Source of the DNA: Rhododendron vialii
Lineage: Eukaryota; Streptophyta; Magnoliopsida; Ericales; Ericaceae
Assembly: GCF_030253575.1 (NCBI RefSeq)
Contig: NC_080566.1
Location: forward strand, 11,541,501 to 11,605,500
Direction: 5' to 3'
Length of the DNA stretch: 64,000 bases
A program made the position numbers and the translations under genes. Positions within the stretch are counted from its first letter, which is position 1. The number at the start of each line of letters is the position of its first letter. Positions 1 to 10,224 of the stretch are shown here, one piece after another. The notes beneath the pieces are model-generated. The model was not told where the DNA came from. It worked only from the letters and a program-made list of their open reading frames with translations, and searched no databases.

Positions 1-9
1 TTGCACCCC
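1..9 (+). rRNA. 5S rRNA gene, 3' end only (cut by window start)
   Basis: The window opens on the last 9 nt of a 5S gene (TTGCACCCC), the 3' strand of helix I. An A spacer follows. The rest of the gene lies upstream of the window. Confidence 0.95.
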
Positions 10-297
10 TTTTTCGTTTTTGTACGAAATCCCTTCCCCGCCCCCCGTTCCCTTCTTTCATCCGGTCGCCGCAACTTCGGCTCATGCCGTCCGGATCTTC
101 CCGGAGAGTTTTCGCAGCGATTTTTCCAGCTTCGAGCCAAAATAGCCCCGTCAGCGGGCACGTTCGGCCGCAGCCATCCCTCCAACGGGATACGGGGTCC
201 GGCCGGCGAGACGTGGCCAAGAAAGCCAGAGATAGAGCGAGCGGTGCCCGACGGGGCCGAAAAATGGACCAAAAGAATTGAAAGCGGAGTGCCTATC
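10..297 (+). other. Type A intergenic spacer (reference copy, 288 bp)
   Basis: This is the reference A spacer. In order it holds the T5-CG-T5 terminator (10-21), a C-rich tract (31-52), a short-dispersed GC-rich core with the A-specific bases (G at 86, CGCAGCG near 112, CCAGCTTCGAG near 126), a TCCC/GGGA inverted repeat near 177-190, a CCGGCCGG palindrome near 208, and the AT-rich -27 to -15 promoter stretch ending at 283. Open frames crossing it have no start context or conservation beyond the DNA repeat and are not genes. The same spacer occurs after every copy marked A below. Confidence 0.95.
270..297 (+). promoter_or_regulatory. 5S upstream promoter elements (reference, copy 1)
   Basis: Plant 5S genes use a TATA-like element near -28, a GC dinucleotide near -12 and C at -1 (known from Arabidopsis). 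Here an AT-rich stretch AAAAGAATTGAAA covers -27 to -15 (271-283), GC lies at -14/-13 (284-285) and C is at -1 (297). The stretch from -39 to -1 is the same in front of genes that follow A and B spacers, except for the C-to-T change at -28 in five copies. Confidence 0.7.
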
Positions 298-416
298 GGG
301 TGCGATCATACCAGCACTAATGCACCGGATCCCATCAGAACTCCGCAGTTAAGCGTGCTTGGGCGAGAGTAGTACTAGGATGGGTGACCCCCTGGGAAGT
401 CCTCGTGTTGCACCCC
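298..416 (+). rRNA. 5S rRNA gene, copy 1 (reference)
   Basis: This gene encodes the 119-nt 5S rRNA of the cytosolic large ribosomal subunit, transcribed by RNA polymerase III with TFIIIA. Nucleotides 1-8 (GGGUGCGA) pair with 111-118 (UUGCACCC) as helix I, and CCAGCAC at 14-20 pairs with GUGCUUGG at 58-65 with one bulge as helix II. The loop C segment CAUCAGAACUC and the GGAUGGGUGACC segment match plant 5S rRNA. The start is set by helix I and by C at -1; the 3' end by helix I and the T5 run that follows. The mature end could differ by one or two nucleotides. An A spacer precedes it and a B spacer follows. The copies below are identical to this one unless stated. Confidence 0.98.
347..386 (+). 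promoter_or_regulatory. Internal control region (A box, IE, C box), reference copy
   Basis: By the numbering used for plant 5S genes the A box is about +50 to +64 (347-361), the intermediate element about +67 to +72 (364-369) and the C box about +80 to +89 (377-386, AGGATGGGTG). These bind TFIIIA and nucleate TFIIIC/TFIIIB. I see no change in this region in any copy. Box limits are taken from the literature, not measured here. Confidence 0.75.
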
Positions 417-428
417 TTTTTCGTTTTT
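417..428 (+). terminator. RNA polymerase III terminator (reference, copy 1)
   Basis: Two T5 runs separated by CG directly follow the gene. Four or more T on the non-template strand is enough for Pol III to stop, so the second run is a backup. The same 12 bp follow every complete gene, except copies 136 and 151, where CG is CA and both T runs remain. Confidence 0.92.
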
Positions 429-437
429 GTACGAAAT

Positions 438-459
438 CCCTTCCCCGCCCCCCGTTCCC
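438..459 (-). other. Predicted G-quadruplex motif downstream of the terminator (reference copy)
   Basis: The minus strand reads G3-AAC-G6-C-G4-AA-G3, four G runs with loops of 3, 1 and 2 nt, which fits the usual G3+N1-7 rule. It starts about 22 bp past the gene end and recurs at the same offset in every unit. The + strand carries the matching C-rich tract. Formation in vivo is inference. Confidence 0.6.
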
Positions 460-708
460 TTCTTTCATCCGGTCGCCGCAACTTCGGCTCATTCCGTCCG
501 GATCTTCCCGGAGAGTTTTCGCTGCAGCGATTTTTCGAGCTGCGAGCCAAAATAGCCCCCTTCAGCGGGCACTCTCGGCCGTAGCCATCCCTCCAACGGG
601 ATACGGGGTCCGGCCGGCGAGACGTGGCCAAGAAAGCCAGAGATAGAGCGAGCAGTGCCCGACGGGGCAGAAAAATGGACCAAAAGAATTGAAAGCGGAG
701 TGCCTATC

Positions 709-827
709 GGGTGCGATCATACCAGCACTAATGCACCGGATCCCATCAGAACTCCGCAGTTAAGCGTGCTTGGGCGAGAGTAGTACTAGGATGGGTGACC
801 CCCTGGGAAGTCCTCGTGTTGCACCCC
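709..827 (+). rRNA. 5S rRNA gene, copy 2
   Basis: Consensus; B spacer before, A after. Confidence 0.97.
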
Positions 828-1115
828 TTTTTCGTTTTTGTACGAAATCCCTTCCCCGCCCCCCGTTCCCTTCTTTCATCCGGTCGCCGCAACTTCGGCT
901 CATGCCGTCCGGATCTTCCCGGAGAGTTTTCGCAGCGATTTTTCCAGCTTCGAGCCAAAATAGCCCCGTCAGCGGGCACGTTCGGCCGCAGCCATCCCTC
1001 CAACGGGATACGGGGTCCGGCCGGCGAGACGTGGCCAAGAAAGCCAGAGATAGAGCGAGCGGTGCCCGACGGGGCCGAAAAATGGACCAAAAGAATTGAA
1101 AGCGGAGTGCCTATC

Positions 1116-1234
1116 GGGTGCGATCATACCAGCACTAATGCACCGGATCCCATCAGAACTCCGCAGTTAAGCGTGCTTGGGCGAGAGTAGTACTAGGATG
1201 GGTGACCCCCTGGGAAGTCCTCGTGTTGCACCCC
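1116..1234 (+). rRNA. 5S rRNA gene, copy 3
   Basis: Consensus; A spacer before, A after. Confidence 0.97.
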
Positions 1235-1522
1235 TTTTTCGTTTTTGTACGAAATCCCTTCCCCGCCCCCCGTTCCCTTCTTTCATCCGGTCGCCGCAAC
1301 TTCGGCTCATGCCGTCCGGATCTTCCCGGAGAGTTTTCGCAGCGATTTTTCCAGCTTCGAGCCAAAATAGCCCCGTCAGCGGGCACGTTCGGCCGCAGCC
1401 ATCCCTCCAACGGGATACGGGGTCCGGCCGGCGAGACGTGGCCAAGAAAGCCAGAGATAGAGCGAGCGGTGCCCGACGGGGCCGAAAAATGGACCAAAAG
1501 AATTGAAAGCGGAGTGCCTATC

Positions 1523-1641
1523 GGGTGCGATCATACCAGCACTAATGCACCGGATCCCATCAGAACTCCGCAGTTAAGCGTGCTTGGGCGAGAGTAGTAC
1601 TAGGATGGGTGACCCCCTGGGAAGTCCTCGTGTTGCACCCC
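1523..1641 (+). rRNA. 5S rRNA gene, copy 4
   Basis: Consensus; A spacer before, B after. Confidence 0.97.
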
Positions 1642-1933
1642 TTTTTCGTTTTTGTACGAAATCCCTTCCCCGCCCCCCGTTCCCTTCTTTCATCCGGTCG
1701 CCGCAACTTCGGCTCATTCCGTCCGGATCTTCCCGGAGAGTTTTCGCTGCAGCGATTTTTCGAGCTGCGAGCCAAAATAGCCCCCTTCAGCGGGCACTCT
1801 CGGCCGTAGCCATCCCTCCAACGGGATACGGGGTCCGGCCGGCGAGACGTGGCCAAGAAAGCCAGAGATAGAGCGAGCAGTGCCCGACGGGGCAGAAAAA
1901 TGGACCAAAAGAATTGAAAGCGGAGTGCCTATC

Positions 1934-2052
1934 GGGTGCGATCATACCAGCACTAATGCACCGGATCCCATCAGAACTCCGCAGTTAAGCGTGCTTGGGC
2001 GAGAGTAGTACTAGGATGGGTGACCCCCTGGGAAGTCCTCGTGTTGCACCCC
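1934..2052 (+). rRNA. 5S rRNA gene, copy 5
   Basis: Consensus; B spacer before, A after. Confidence 0.97.
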
Positions 2053-2340
2053 TTTTTCGTTTTTGTACGAAATCCCTTCCCCGCCCCCCGTTCCCTTCTT
2101 TCATCCGGTCGCCGCAACTTCGGCTCATGCCGTCCGGATCTTCCCGGAGAGTTTTCGCAGCGATTTTTCCAGCTTCGAGCCAAAATAGCCCCGTCAGCGG
2201 GCACGTTCGGCCGCAGCCATCCCTCCAACGGGATACGGGGTCCGGCCGGCGAGACGTGGCCAAGAAAGCCAGAGATAGAGCGAGCGGTGCCCGACGGGGC
2301 CGAAAAATGGACCAAAAGAATTGAAAGCGGAGTGCCTATC

Positions 2341-2459
2341 GGGTGCGATCATACCAGCACTAATGCACCGGATCCCATCAGAACTCCGCAGTTAAGCGTG
2401 CTTGGGCGAGAGTAGTACTAGGATGGGTGACCCCCTGGGAAGTCCTCGTGTTGCACCCC
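2341..2459 (+). rRNA. 5S rRNA gene, copy 6
   Basis: Consensus; A spacer before, A after. Confidence 0.97.
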
Positions 2460-2747
2460 TTTTTCGTTTTTGTACGAAATCCCTTCCCCGCCCCCCGTTC
2501 CCTTCTTTCATCCGGTCGCCGCAACTTCGGCTCATGCCGTCCGGATCTTCCCGGAGAGTTTTCGCAGCGATTTTTCCAGCTTCGAGCCAAAATAGCCCCG
2601 TCAGCGGGCACGTTCGGCCGCAGCCATCCCTCCAACGGGATACGGGGTCCGGCCGGCGAGACGTGGCCAAGAAAGCCAGAGATAGAGCGAGCGGTGCCCG
2701 ACGGGGCCGAAAAATGGACCAAAAGAATTGAAAGCGGAGTGCCTATC

Positions 2748-2866
2748 GGGTGCGATCATACCAGCACTAATGCACCGGATCCCATCAGAACTCCGCAGTT
2801 AAGCGTGCTTGGGCGAGAGTAGTACTAGGATGGGTGACCCCCTGGGAAGTCCTCGTGTTGCACCCC
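2748..2866 (+). rRNA. 5S rRNA gene, copy 7
   Basis: Consensus; A spacer before, B after. Confidence 0.97.
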
Positions 2867-3158
2867 TTTTTCGTTTTTGTACGAAATCCCTTCCCCGCCC
2901 CCCGTTCCCTTCTTTCATCCGGTCGCCGCAACTTCGGCTCATTCCGTCCGGATCTTCCCGGAGAGTTTTCGCTGCAGCGATTTTTCGAGCTGCGAGCCAA
3001 AATAGCCCCCTTCAGCGGGCACTCTCGGCCGTAGCCATCCCTCCAACGGGATACGGGGTCCGGCCGGCGAGACGTGGCCAAGAAAGCCAGAGATAGAGCG
3101 AGCAGTGCCCGACGGGGCAGAAAAATGGACCAAAAGAATTGAAAGCGGAGTGCCTATC

Positions 3159-3277
3159 GGGTGCGATCATACCAGCACTAATGCACCGGATCCCATCAGA
3201 ACTCCGCAGTTAAGCGTGCTTGGGCGAGAGTAGTACTAGGATGGGTGACCCCCTGGGAAGTCCTCGTGTTGCACCCC
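3159..3277 (+). rRNA. 5S rRNA gene, copy 8
   Basis: Consensus; B spacer before, A after. Confidence 0.97.
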
Positions 3278-3565
3278 TTTTTCGTTTTTGTACGAAATCC
3301 CTTCCCCGCCCCCCGTTCCCTTCTTTCATCCGGTCGCCGCAACTTCGGCTCATGCCGTCCGGATCTTCCCGGAGAGTTTTCGCAGCGATTTTTCCAGCTT
3401 CGAGCCAAAATAGCCCCGTCAGCGGGCACGTTCGGCCGCAGCCATCCCTCCAACGGGATACGGGGTCCGGCCGGCGAGACGTGGCCAAGAAAGCCAGAGA
3501 TAGAGCGAGCGGTGCCCGACGGGGCCGAAAAATGGACCAAAAGAATTGAAAGCGGAGTGCCTATC

Positions 3566-3684
3566 GGGTGCGATCATACCAGCACTAATGCACCGGATCC
3601 CATCAGAACTCCGCAGTTAAGCGTGCTTGGGCGAGAGTAGTACTAGGATGGGTGACCCCCTGGGAAGTCCTCGTGTTGCACCCC
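3566..3684 (+). rRNA. 5S rRNA gene, copy 9
   Basis: Consensus; A spacer before, A after. Confidence 0.97.
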
Positions 3685-3972
3685 TTTTTCGTTTTTGTAC
3701 GAAATCCCTTCCCCGCCCCCCGTTCCCTTCTTTCATCCGGTCGCCGCAACTTCGGCTCATGCCGTCCGGATCTTCCCGGAGAGTTTTCGCAGCGATTTTT
3801 CCAGCTTCGAGCCAAAATAGCCCCGTCAGCGGGCACGTTCGGCCGCAGCCATCCCTCCAACGGGATACGGGGTCCGGCCGGCGAGACGTGGCCAAGAAAG
3901 CCAGAGATAGAGCGAGCGGTGCCCGACGGGGCCGAAAAATGGACCAAAAGAATTGAAAGCGGAGTGCCTATC

Positions 3973-4091
3973 GGGTGCGATCATACCAGCACTAATGCAC
4001 CGGATCCCATCAGAACTCCGCAGTTAAGCGTGCTTGGGCGAGAGTAGTACTAGGATGGGTGACCCCCTGGGAAGTCCTCGTGTTGCACCCC
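3973..4091 (+). rRNA. 5S rRNA gene, copy 10
   Basis: Consensus; A spacer before, B after. Confidence 0.97.
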
Positions 4092-4383
4092 TTTTTCGTT
4101 TTTGTACGAAATCCCTTCCCCGCCCCCCGTTCCCTTCTTTCATCCGGTCGCCGCAACTTCGGCTCATTCCGTCCGGATCTTCCCGGAGAGTTTTCGCTGC
4201 AGCGATTTTTCGAGCTGCGAGCCAAAATAGCCCCCTTCAGCGGGCACTCTCGGCCGTAGCCATCCCTCCAACGGGATACGGGGTCCGGCCGGCGAGACGT
4301 GGCCAAGAAAGCCAGAGATAGAGCGAGCAGTGCCCGACGGGGCAGAAAAATGGACCAAAAGAATTGAAAGCGGAGTGCCTATC

Positions 4384-4502
4384 GGGTGCGATCATACCAG
4401 CACTAATGCACCGGATCCCATCAGAACTCCGCAGTTAAGCGTGCTTGGGCGAGAGTAGTACTAGGATGGGTGACCCCCTGGGAAGTCCTCGTGTTGCACC
4501 CC
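4384..4502 (+). rRNA. 5S rRNA gene, copy 11
   Basis: Consensus; B spacer before, A after. Confidence 0.97.
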
Positions 4503-4790
4503 TTTTTCGTTTTTGTACGAAATCCCTTCCCCGCCCCCCGTTCCCTTCTTTCATCCGGTCGCCGCAACTTCGGCTCATGCCGTCCGGATCTTCCCGGAGA
4601 GTTTTCGCAGCGATTTTTCCAGCTTCGAGCCAAAATAGCCCCGTCAGCGGGCACGTTCGGCCGCAGCCATCCCTCCAACGGGATACGGGGTCCGGCCGGC
4701 GAGACGTGGCCAAGAAAGCCAGAGATAGAGCGAGCGGTGCCCGACGGGGCCGAAAAATGGACCAAAAGAATTGAAAGCGGAGTGCCTATC

Positions 4791-4909
4791 GGGTGCGATC
4801 ATACCAGCACTAATGCACCGGATCCCATCAGAACTCCGCAGTTAAGCGTGCTTGGGCGAGAGTAGTACTAGGATGGGTGACCCCCTGGGAAGTCCTCGTG
4901 TTGCACCCC
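4791..4909 (+). rRNA. 5S rRNA gene, copy 12
   Basis: Consensus; A spacer before, B after. Confidence 0.97.
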
Positions 4910-5201
4910 TTTTTCGTTTTTGTACGAAATCCCTTCCCCGCCCCCCGTTCCCTTCTTTCATCCGGTCGCCGCAACTTCGGCTCATTCCGTCCGGATCTTC
5001 CCGGAGAGTTTTCGCTGCAGCGATTTTTCGAGCTGCGAGCCAAAATAGCCCCCTTCAGCGGGCACTCTCGGCCGTAGCCATCCCTCCAACGGGATACGGG
5101 GTCCGGCCGGCGAGACGTGGCCAAGAAAGCCAGAGATAGAGCGAGCAGTGCCCGACGGGGCAGAAAAATGGACCAAAAGAATTGAAAGCGGAGTGCCTAT
5201 C

Positions 5202-5320
5202 GGGTGCGATCATACCAGCACTAATGCACCGGATCCCATCAGAACTCCGCAGTTAAGCGTGCTTGGGCGAGAGTAGTACTAGGATGGGTGACCCCCTGGG
5301 AAGTCCTCGTGTTGCACCCC
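5202..5320 (+). rRNA. 5S rRNA gene, copy 13
   Basis: Consensus; B spacer before, A after. Confidence 0.97.
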
Positions 5321-5608
5321 TTTTTCGTTTTTGTACGAAATCCCTTCCCCGCCCCCCGTTCCCTTCTTTCATCCGGTCGCCGCAACTTCGGCTCATGCCG
5401 TCCGGATCTTCCCGGAGAGTTTTCGCAGCGATTTTTCCAGCTTCGAGCCAAAATAGCCCCGTCAGCGGGCACGTTCGGCCGCAGCCATCCCTCCAACGGG
5501 ATACGGGGTCCGGCCGGCGAGACGTGGCCAAGAAAGCCAGAGATAGAGCGAGCGGTGCCCGACGGGGCCGAAAAATGGACCAAAAGAATTGAAAGCGGAG
5601 TGCCTATC

Positions 5609-5727
5609 GGGTGCGATCATACCAGCACTAATGCACCGGATCCCATCAGAACTCCGCAGTTAAGCGTGCTTGGGCGAGAGTAGTACTAGGATGGGTGACC
5701 CCCTGGGAAGTCCTCGTGTTGCACCCC
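5609..5727 (+). rRNA. 5S rRNA gene, copy 14
   Basis: Consensus; A spacer before, B after. Confidence 0.97.
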
Positions 5728-6019
5728 TTTTTCGTTTTTGTACGAAATCCCTTCCCCGCCCCCCGTTCCCTTCTTTCATCCGGTCGCCGCAACTTCGGCT
5801 CATTCCGTCCGGATCTTCCCGGAGAGTTTTCGCTGCAGCGATTTTTCGAGCTGCGAGCCAAAATAGCCCCCTTCAGCGGGCACTCTCGGCCGTAGCCATC
5901 CCTCCAACGGGATACGGGGTCCGGCCGGCGAGACGTGGCCAAGAAAGCCAGAGATAGAGCGAGCAGTGCCCGACGGGGCAGAAAAATGGACCAAAAGAAT
6001 TGAAAGCGGAGTGCCTATC

Positions 6020-6138
6020 GGGTGCGATCATACCAGCACTAATGCACCGGATCCCATCAGAACTCCGCAGTTAAGCGTGCTTGGGCGAGAGTAGTACTAG
6101 GATGGGTGACCCCCTGGGAAGTCCTCGTGTTGCACCCC
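6020..6138 (+). rRNA. 5S rRNA gene, copy 15
   Basis: Consensus; B spacer before, A after. Confidence 0.97.
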
Positions 6139-6426
6139 TTTTTCGTTTTTGTACGAAATCCCTTCCCCGCCCCCCGTTCCCTTCTTTCATCCGGTCGCCG
6201 CAACTTCGGCTCATGCCGTCCGGATCTTCCCGGAGAGTTTTCGCAGCGATTTTTCCAGCTTCGAGCCAAAATAGCCCCGTCAGCGGGCACGTTCGGCCGC
6301 AGCCATCCCTCCAACGGGATACGGGGTCCGGCCGGCGAGACGTGGCCAAGAAAGCCAGAGATAGAGCGAGCGGTGCCCGACGGGGCCGAAAAATGGACCA
6401 AAAGAATTGAAAGCGGAGTGCCTATC

Positions 6427-6545
6427 GGGTGCGATCATACCAGCACTAATGCACCGGATCCCATCAGAACTCCGCAGTTAAGCGTGCTTGGGCGAGAGTA
6501 GTACTAGGATGGGTGACCCCCTGGGAAGTCCTCGTGTTGCACCCC
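6427..6545 (+). rRNA. 5S rRNA gene, copy 16
   Basis: Consensus; A spacer before, B after. Copies 16-18 form a B-A-A trimer. Confidence 0.97.
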
Positions 6546-6837
6546 TTTTTCGTTTTTGTACGAAATCCCTTCCCCGCCCCCCGTTCCCTTCTTTCATCCG
6601 GTCGCCGCAACTTCGGCTCATTCCGTCCGGATCTTCCCGGAGAGTTTTCGCTGCAGCGATTTTTCGAGCTGCGAGCCAAAATAGCCCCCTTCAGCGGGCA
6701 CTCTCGGCCGTAGCCATCCCTCCAACGGGATACGGGGTCCGGCCGGCGAGACGTGGCCAAGAAAGCCAGAGATAGAGCGAGCAGTGCCCGACGGGGCAGA
6801 AAAATGGACCAAAAGAATTGAAAGCGGAGTGCCTATC

Positions 6838-6956
6838 GGGTGCGATCATACCAGCACTAATGCACCGGATCCCATCAGAACTCCGCAGTTAAGCGTGCTT
6901 GGGCGAGAGTAGTACTAGGATGGGTGACCCCCTGGGAAGTCCTCGTGTTGCACCCC
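6838..6956 (+). rRNA. 5S rRNA gene, copy 17
   Basis: Consensus; B spacer before, A after. Confidence 0.97.
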
Positions 6957-7244
6957 TTTTTCGTTTTTGTACGAAATCCCTTCCCCGCCCCCCGTTCCCT
7001 TCTTTCATCCGGTCGCCGCAACTTCGGCTCATGCCGTCCGGATCTTCCCGGAGAGTTTTCGCAGCGATTTTTCCAGCTTCGAGCCAAAATAGCCCCGTCA
7101 GCGGGCACGTTCGGCCGCAGCCATCCCTCCAACGGGATACGGGGTCCGGCCGGCGAGACGTGGCCAAGAAAGCCAGAGATAGAGCGAGCGGTGCCCGACG
7201 GGGCCGAAAAATGGACCAAAAGAATTGAAAGCGGAGTGCCTATC

Positions 7245-7363
7245 GGGTGCGATCATACCAGCACTAATGCACCGGATCCCATCAGAACTCCGCAGTTAAG
7301 CGTGCTTGGGCGAGAGTAGTACTAGGATGGGTGACCCCCTGGGAAGTCCTCGTGTTGCACCCC
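7245..7363 (+). rRNA. 5S rRNA gene, copy 18
   Basis: Consensus; A spacer before, A after. Confidence 0.97.
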
Positions 7364-7651
7364 TTTTTCGTTTTTGTACGAAATCCCTTCCCCGCCCCCC
7401 GTTCCCTTCTTTCATCCGGTCGCCGCAACTTCGGCTCATGCCGTCCGGATCTTCCCGGAGAGTTTTCGCAGCGATTTTTCCAGCTTCGAGCCAAAATAGC
7501 CCCGTCAGCGGGCACGTTCGGCCGCAGCCATCCCTCCAACGGGATACGGGGTCCGGCCGGCGAGACGTGGCCAAGAAAGCCAGAGATAGAGCGAGCGGTG
7601 CCCGACGGGGCCGAAAAATGGACCAAAAGAATTGAAAGCGGAGTGCCTATC

Positions 7652-7770
7652 GGGTGCGATCATACCAGCACTAATGCACCGGATCCCATCAGAACTCCGC
7701 AGTTAAGCGTGCTTGGGCGAGAGTAGTACTAGGATGGGTGACCCCCTGGGAAGTCCTCGTGTTGCACCCC
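7652..7770 (+). rRNA. 5S rRNA gene, copy 19
   Basis: Consensus; A spacer before, B after. First copy of the clean dimer run. Confidence 0.97.
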
Positions 7771-8062
7771 TTTTTCGTTTTTGTACGAAATCCCTTCCCC
7801 GCCCCCCGTTCCCTTCTTTCATCCGGTCGCCGCAACTTCGGCTCATTCCGTCCGGATCTTCCCGGAGAGTTTTCGCTGCAGCGATTTTTCGAGCTGCGAG
7901 CCAAAATAGCCCCCTTCAGCGGGCACTCTCGGCCGTAGCCATCCCTCCAACGGGATACGGGGTCCGGCCGGCGAGACGTGGCCAAGAAAGCCAGAGATAG
8001 AGCGAGCAGTGCCCGACGGGGCAGAAAAATGGACCAAAAGAATTGAAAGCGGAGTGCCTATC

Positions 8063-8181
8063 GGGTGCGATCATACCAGCACTAATGCACCGGATCCCAT
8101 CAGAACTCCGCAGTTAAGCGTGCTTGGGCGAGAGTAGTACTAGGATGGGTGACCCCCTGGGAAGTCCTCGTGTTGCACCCC
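8063..8181 (+). rRNA. 5S rRNA gene, copy 20
   Basis: Consensus; B spacer before, A after. Confidence 0.97.
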
Positions 8182-8469
8182 TTTTTCGTTTTTGTACGAA
8201 ATCCCTTCCCCGCCCCCCGTTCCCTTCTTTCATCCGGTCGCCGCAACTTCGGCTCATGCCGTCCGGATCTTCCCGGAGAGTTTTCGCAGCGATTTTTCCA
8301 GCTTCGAGCCAAAATAGCCCCGTCAGCGGGCACGTTCGGCCGCAGCCATCCCTCCAACGGGATACGGGGTCCGGCCGGCGAGACGTGGCCAAGAAAGCCA
8401 GAGATAGAGCGAGCGGTGCCCGACGGGGCCGAAAAATGGACCAAAAGAATTGAAAGCGGAGTGCCTATC

Positions 8470-8588
8470 GGGTGCGATCATACCAGCACTAATGCACCGG
8501 ATCCCATCAGAACTCCGCAGTTAAGCGTGCTTGGGCGAGAGTAGTACTAGGATGGGTGACCCCCTGGGAAGTCCTCGTGTTGCACCCC
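8470..8588 (+). rRNA. 5S rRNA gene, copy 21
   Basis: Consensus; A spacer before, B after. Confidence 0.97.
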
Positions 8589-8880
8589 TTTTTCGTTTTT
8601 GTACGAAATCCCTTCCCCGCCCCCCGTTCCCTTCTTTCATCCGGTCGCCGCAACTTCGGCTCATTCCGTCCGGATCTTCCCGGAGAGTTTTCGCTGCAGC
8701 GATTTTTCGAGCTGCGAGCCAAAATAGCCCCCTTCAGCGGGCACTCTCGGCCGTAGCCATCCCTCCAACGGGATACGGGGTCCGGCCGGCGAGACGTGGC
8801 CAAGAAAGCCAGAGATAGAGCGAGCAGTGCCCGACGGGGCAGAAAAATGGACCAAAAGAATTGAAAGCGGAGTGCCTATC

Positions 8881-8999
8881 GGGTGCGATCATACCAGCAC
8901 TAATGCACCGGATCCCATCAGAACTCCGCAGTTAAGCGTGCTTGGGCGAGAGTAGTACTAGGATGGGTGACCCCCTGGGAAGTCCTCGTGTTGCACCCC
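8881..8999 (+). rRNA. 5S rRNA gene, copy 22
   Basis: Consensus; B spacer before, A after. Confidence 0.97.
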
Positions 9000-9287
9000 T
9001 TTTTCGTTTTTGTACGAAATCCCTTCCCCGCCCCCCGTTCCCTTCTTTCATCCGGTCGCCGCAACTTCGGCTCATGCCGTCCGGATCTTCCCGGAGAGTT
9101 TTCGCAGCGATTTTTCCAGCTTCGAGCCAAAATAGCCCCGTCAGCGGGCACGTTCGGCCGCAGCCATCCCTCCAACGGGATACGGGGTCCGGCCGGCGAG
9201 ACGTGGCCAAGAAAGCCAGAGATAGAGCGAGCGGTGCCCGACGGGGCCGAAAAATGGACCAAAAGAATTGAAAGCGGAGTGCCTATC

Positions 9288-9406
9288 GGGTGCGATCATA
9301 CCAGCACTAATGCACCGGATCCCATCAGAACTCCGCAGTTAAGCGTGCTTGGGCGAGAGTAGTACTAGGATGGGTGACCCCCTGGGAAGTCCTCGTGTTG
9401 CACCCC
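9288..9406 (+). rRNA. 5S rRNA gene, copy 23
   Basis: Consensus; A spacer before, B after. Confidence 0.97.
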
Positions 9407-9698
9407 TTTTTCGTTTTTGTACGAAATCCCTTCCCCGCCCCCCGTTCCCTTCTTTCATCCGGTCGCCGCAACTTCGGCTCATTCCGTCCGGATCTTCCCG
9501 GAGAGTTTTCGCTGCAGCGATTTTTCGAGCTGCGAGCCAAAATAGCCCCCTTCAGCGGGCACTCTCGGCCGTAGCCATCCCTCCAACGGGATACGGGGTC
9601 CGGCCGGCGAGACGTGGCCAAGAAAGCCAGAGATAGAGCGAGCAGTGCCCGACGGGGCAGAAAAATGGACCAAAAGAATTGAAAGCGGAGTGCCTATC

Positions 9699-9817
9699 GG
9701 GTGCGATCATACCAGCACTAATGCACCGGATCCCATCAGAACTCCGCAGTTAAGCGTGCTTGGGCGAGAGTAGTACTAGGATGGGTGACCCCCTGGGAAG
9801 TCCTCGTGTTGCACCCC
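9699..9817 (+). rRNA. 5S rRNA gene, copy 24
   Basis: Consensus; B spacer before, A after. Confidence 0.97.
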
Positions 9818-10105
9818 TTTTTCGTTTTTGTACGAAATCCCTTCCCCGCCCCCCGTTCCCTTCTTTCATCCGGTCGCCGCAACTTCGGCTCATGCCGTCC
9901 GGATCTTCCCGGAGAGTTTTCGCAGCGATTTTTCCAGCTTCGAGCCAAAATAGCCCCGTCAGCGGGCACGTTCGGCCGCAGCCATCCCTCCAACGGGATA
10001 CGGGGTCCGGCCGGCGAGACGTGGCCAAGAAAGCCAGAGATAGAGCGAGCGGTGCCCGACGGGGCCGAAAAATGGACCAAAAGAATTGAAAGCGGAGTGC
10101 CTATC

Positions 10106-10224
10106 GGGTGCGATCATACCAGCACTAATGCACCGGATCCCATCAGAACTCCGCAGTTAAGCGTGCTTGGGCGAGAGTAGTACTAGGATGGGTGACCCCC
10201 TGGGAAGTCCTCGTGTTGCACCCC
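10106..10224 (+). rRNA. 5S rRNA gene, copy 25
   Basis: Consensus; A spacer before, B after. Confidence 0.97.

Larger units (their letters stand above)
417..708 (+). other. Type B intergenic spacer (reference copy, 292 bp)
   Basis: This is the reference B spacer. It matches A for its first 76 bp and last 39 bp. Its marks are T in CATTCCG near 493, the CGCTGCAGCG palindrome near 522-531, CGAGCTGCGAG near 536, the longer C run before TTCAGC near 563, CACTCTCGGCCGTAGCC near 570-586, GAGCAGTG near 653 and GGGGCAGAAAAA near 665. No gene is seen in it. Confidence 0.95.
1..3972 (+). repeat. B-A-A trimer domain (1,225-bp period)
   Basis: Copies 1-3, 4-6 and 7-9 are each B-A-A, so starts 298, 1523, 2748 and 3973 are exactly 1,225 bp apart. 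An A spacer also precedes copy 1. Confidence 0.9.

Noticed and set aside
298-416. Possibility that the 5S-like sequences belong to Cassandra-type elements carrying a 5S promoter
   Set aside because: The genes are complete with helix I closed at both ends, are followed by Pol III terminators and recur every 407-411 bp. No terminal repeats or primer-binding sites are seen.
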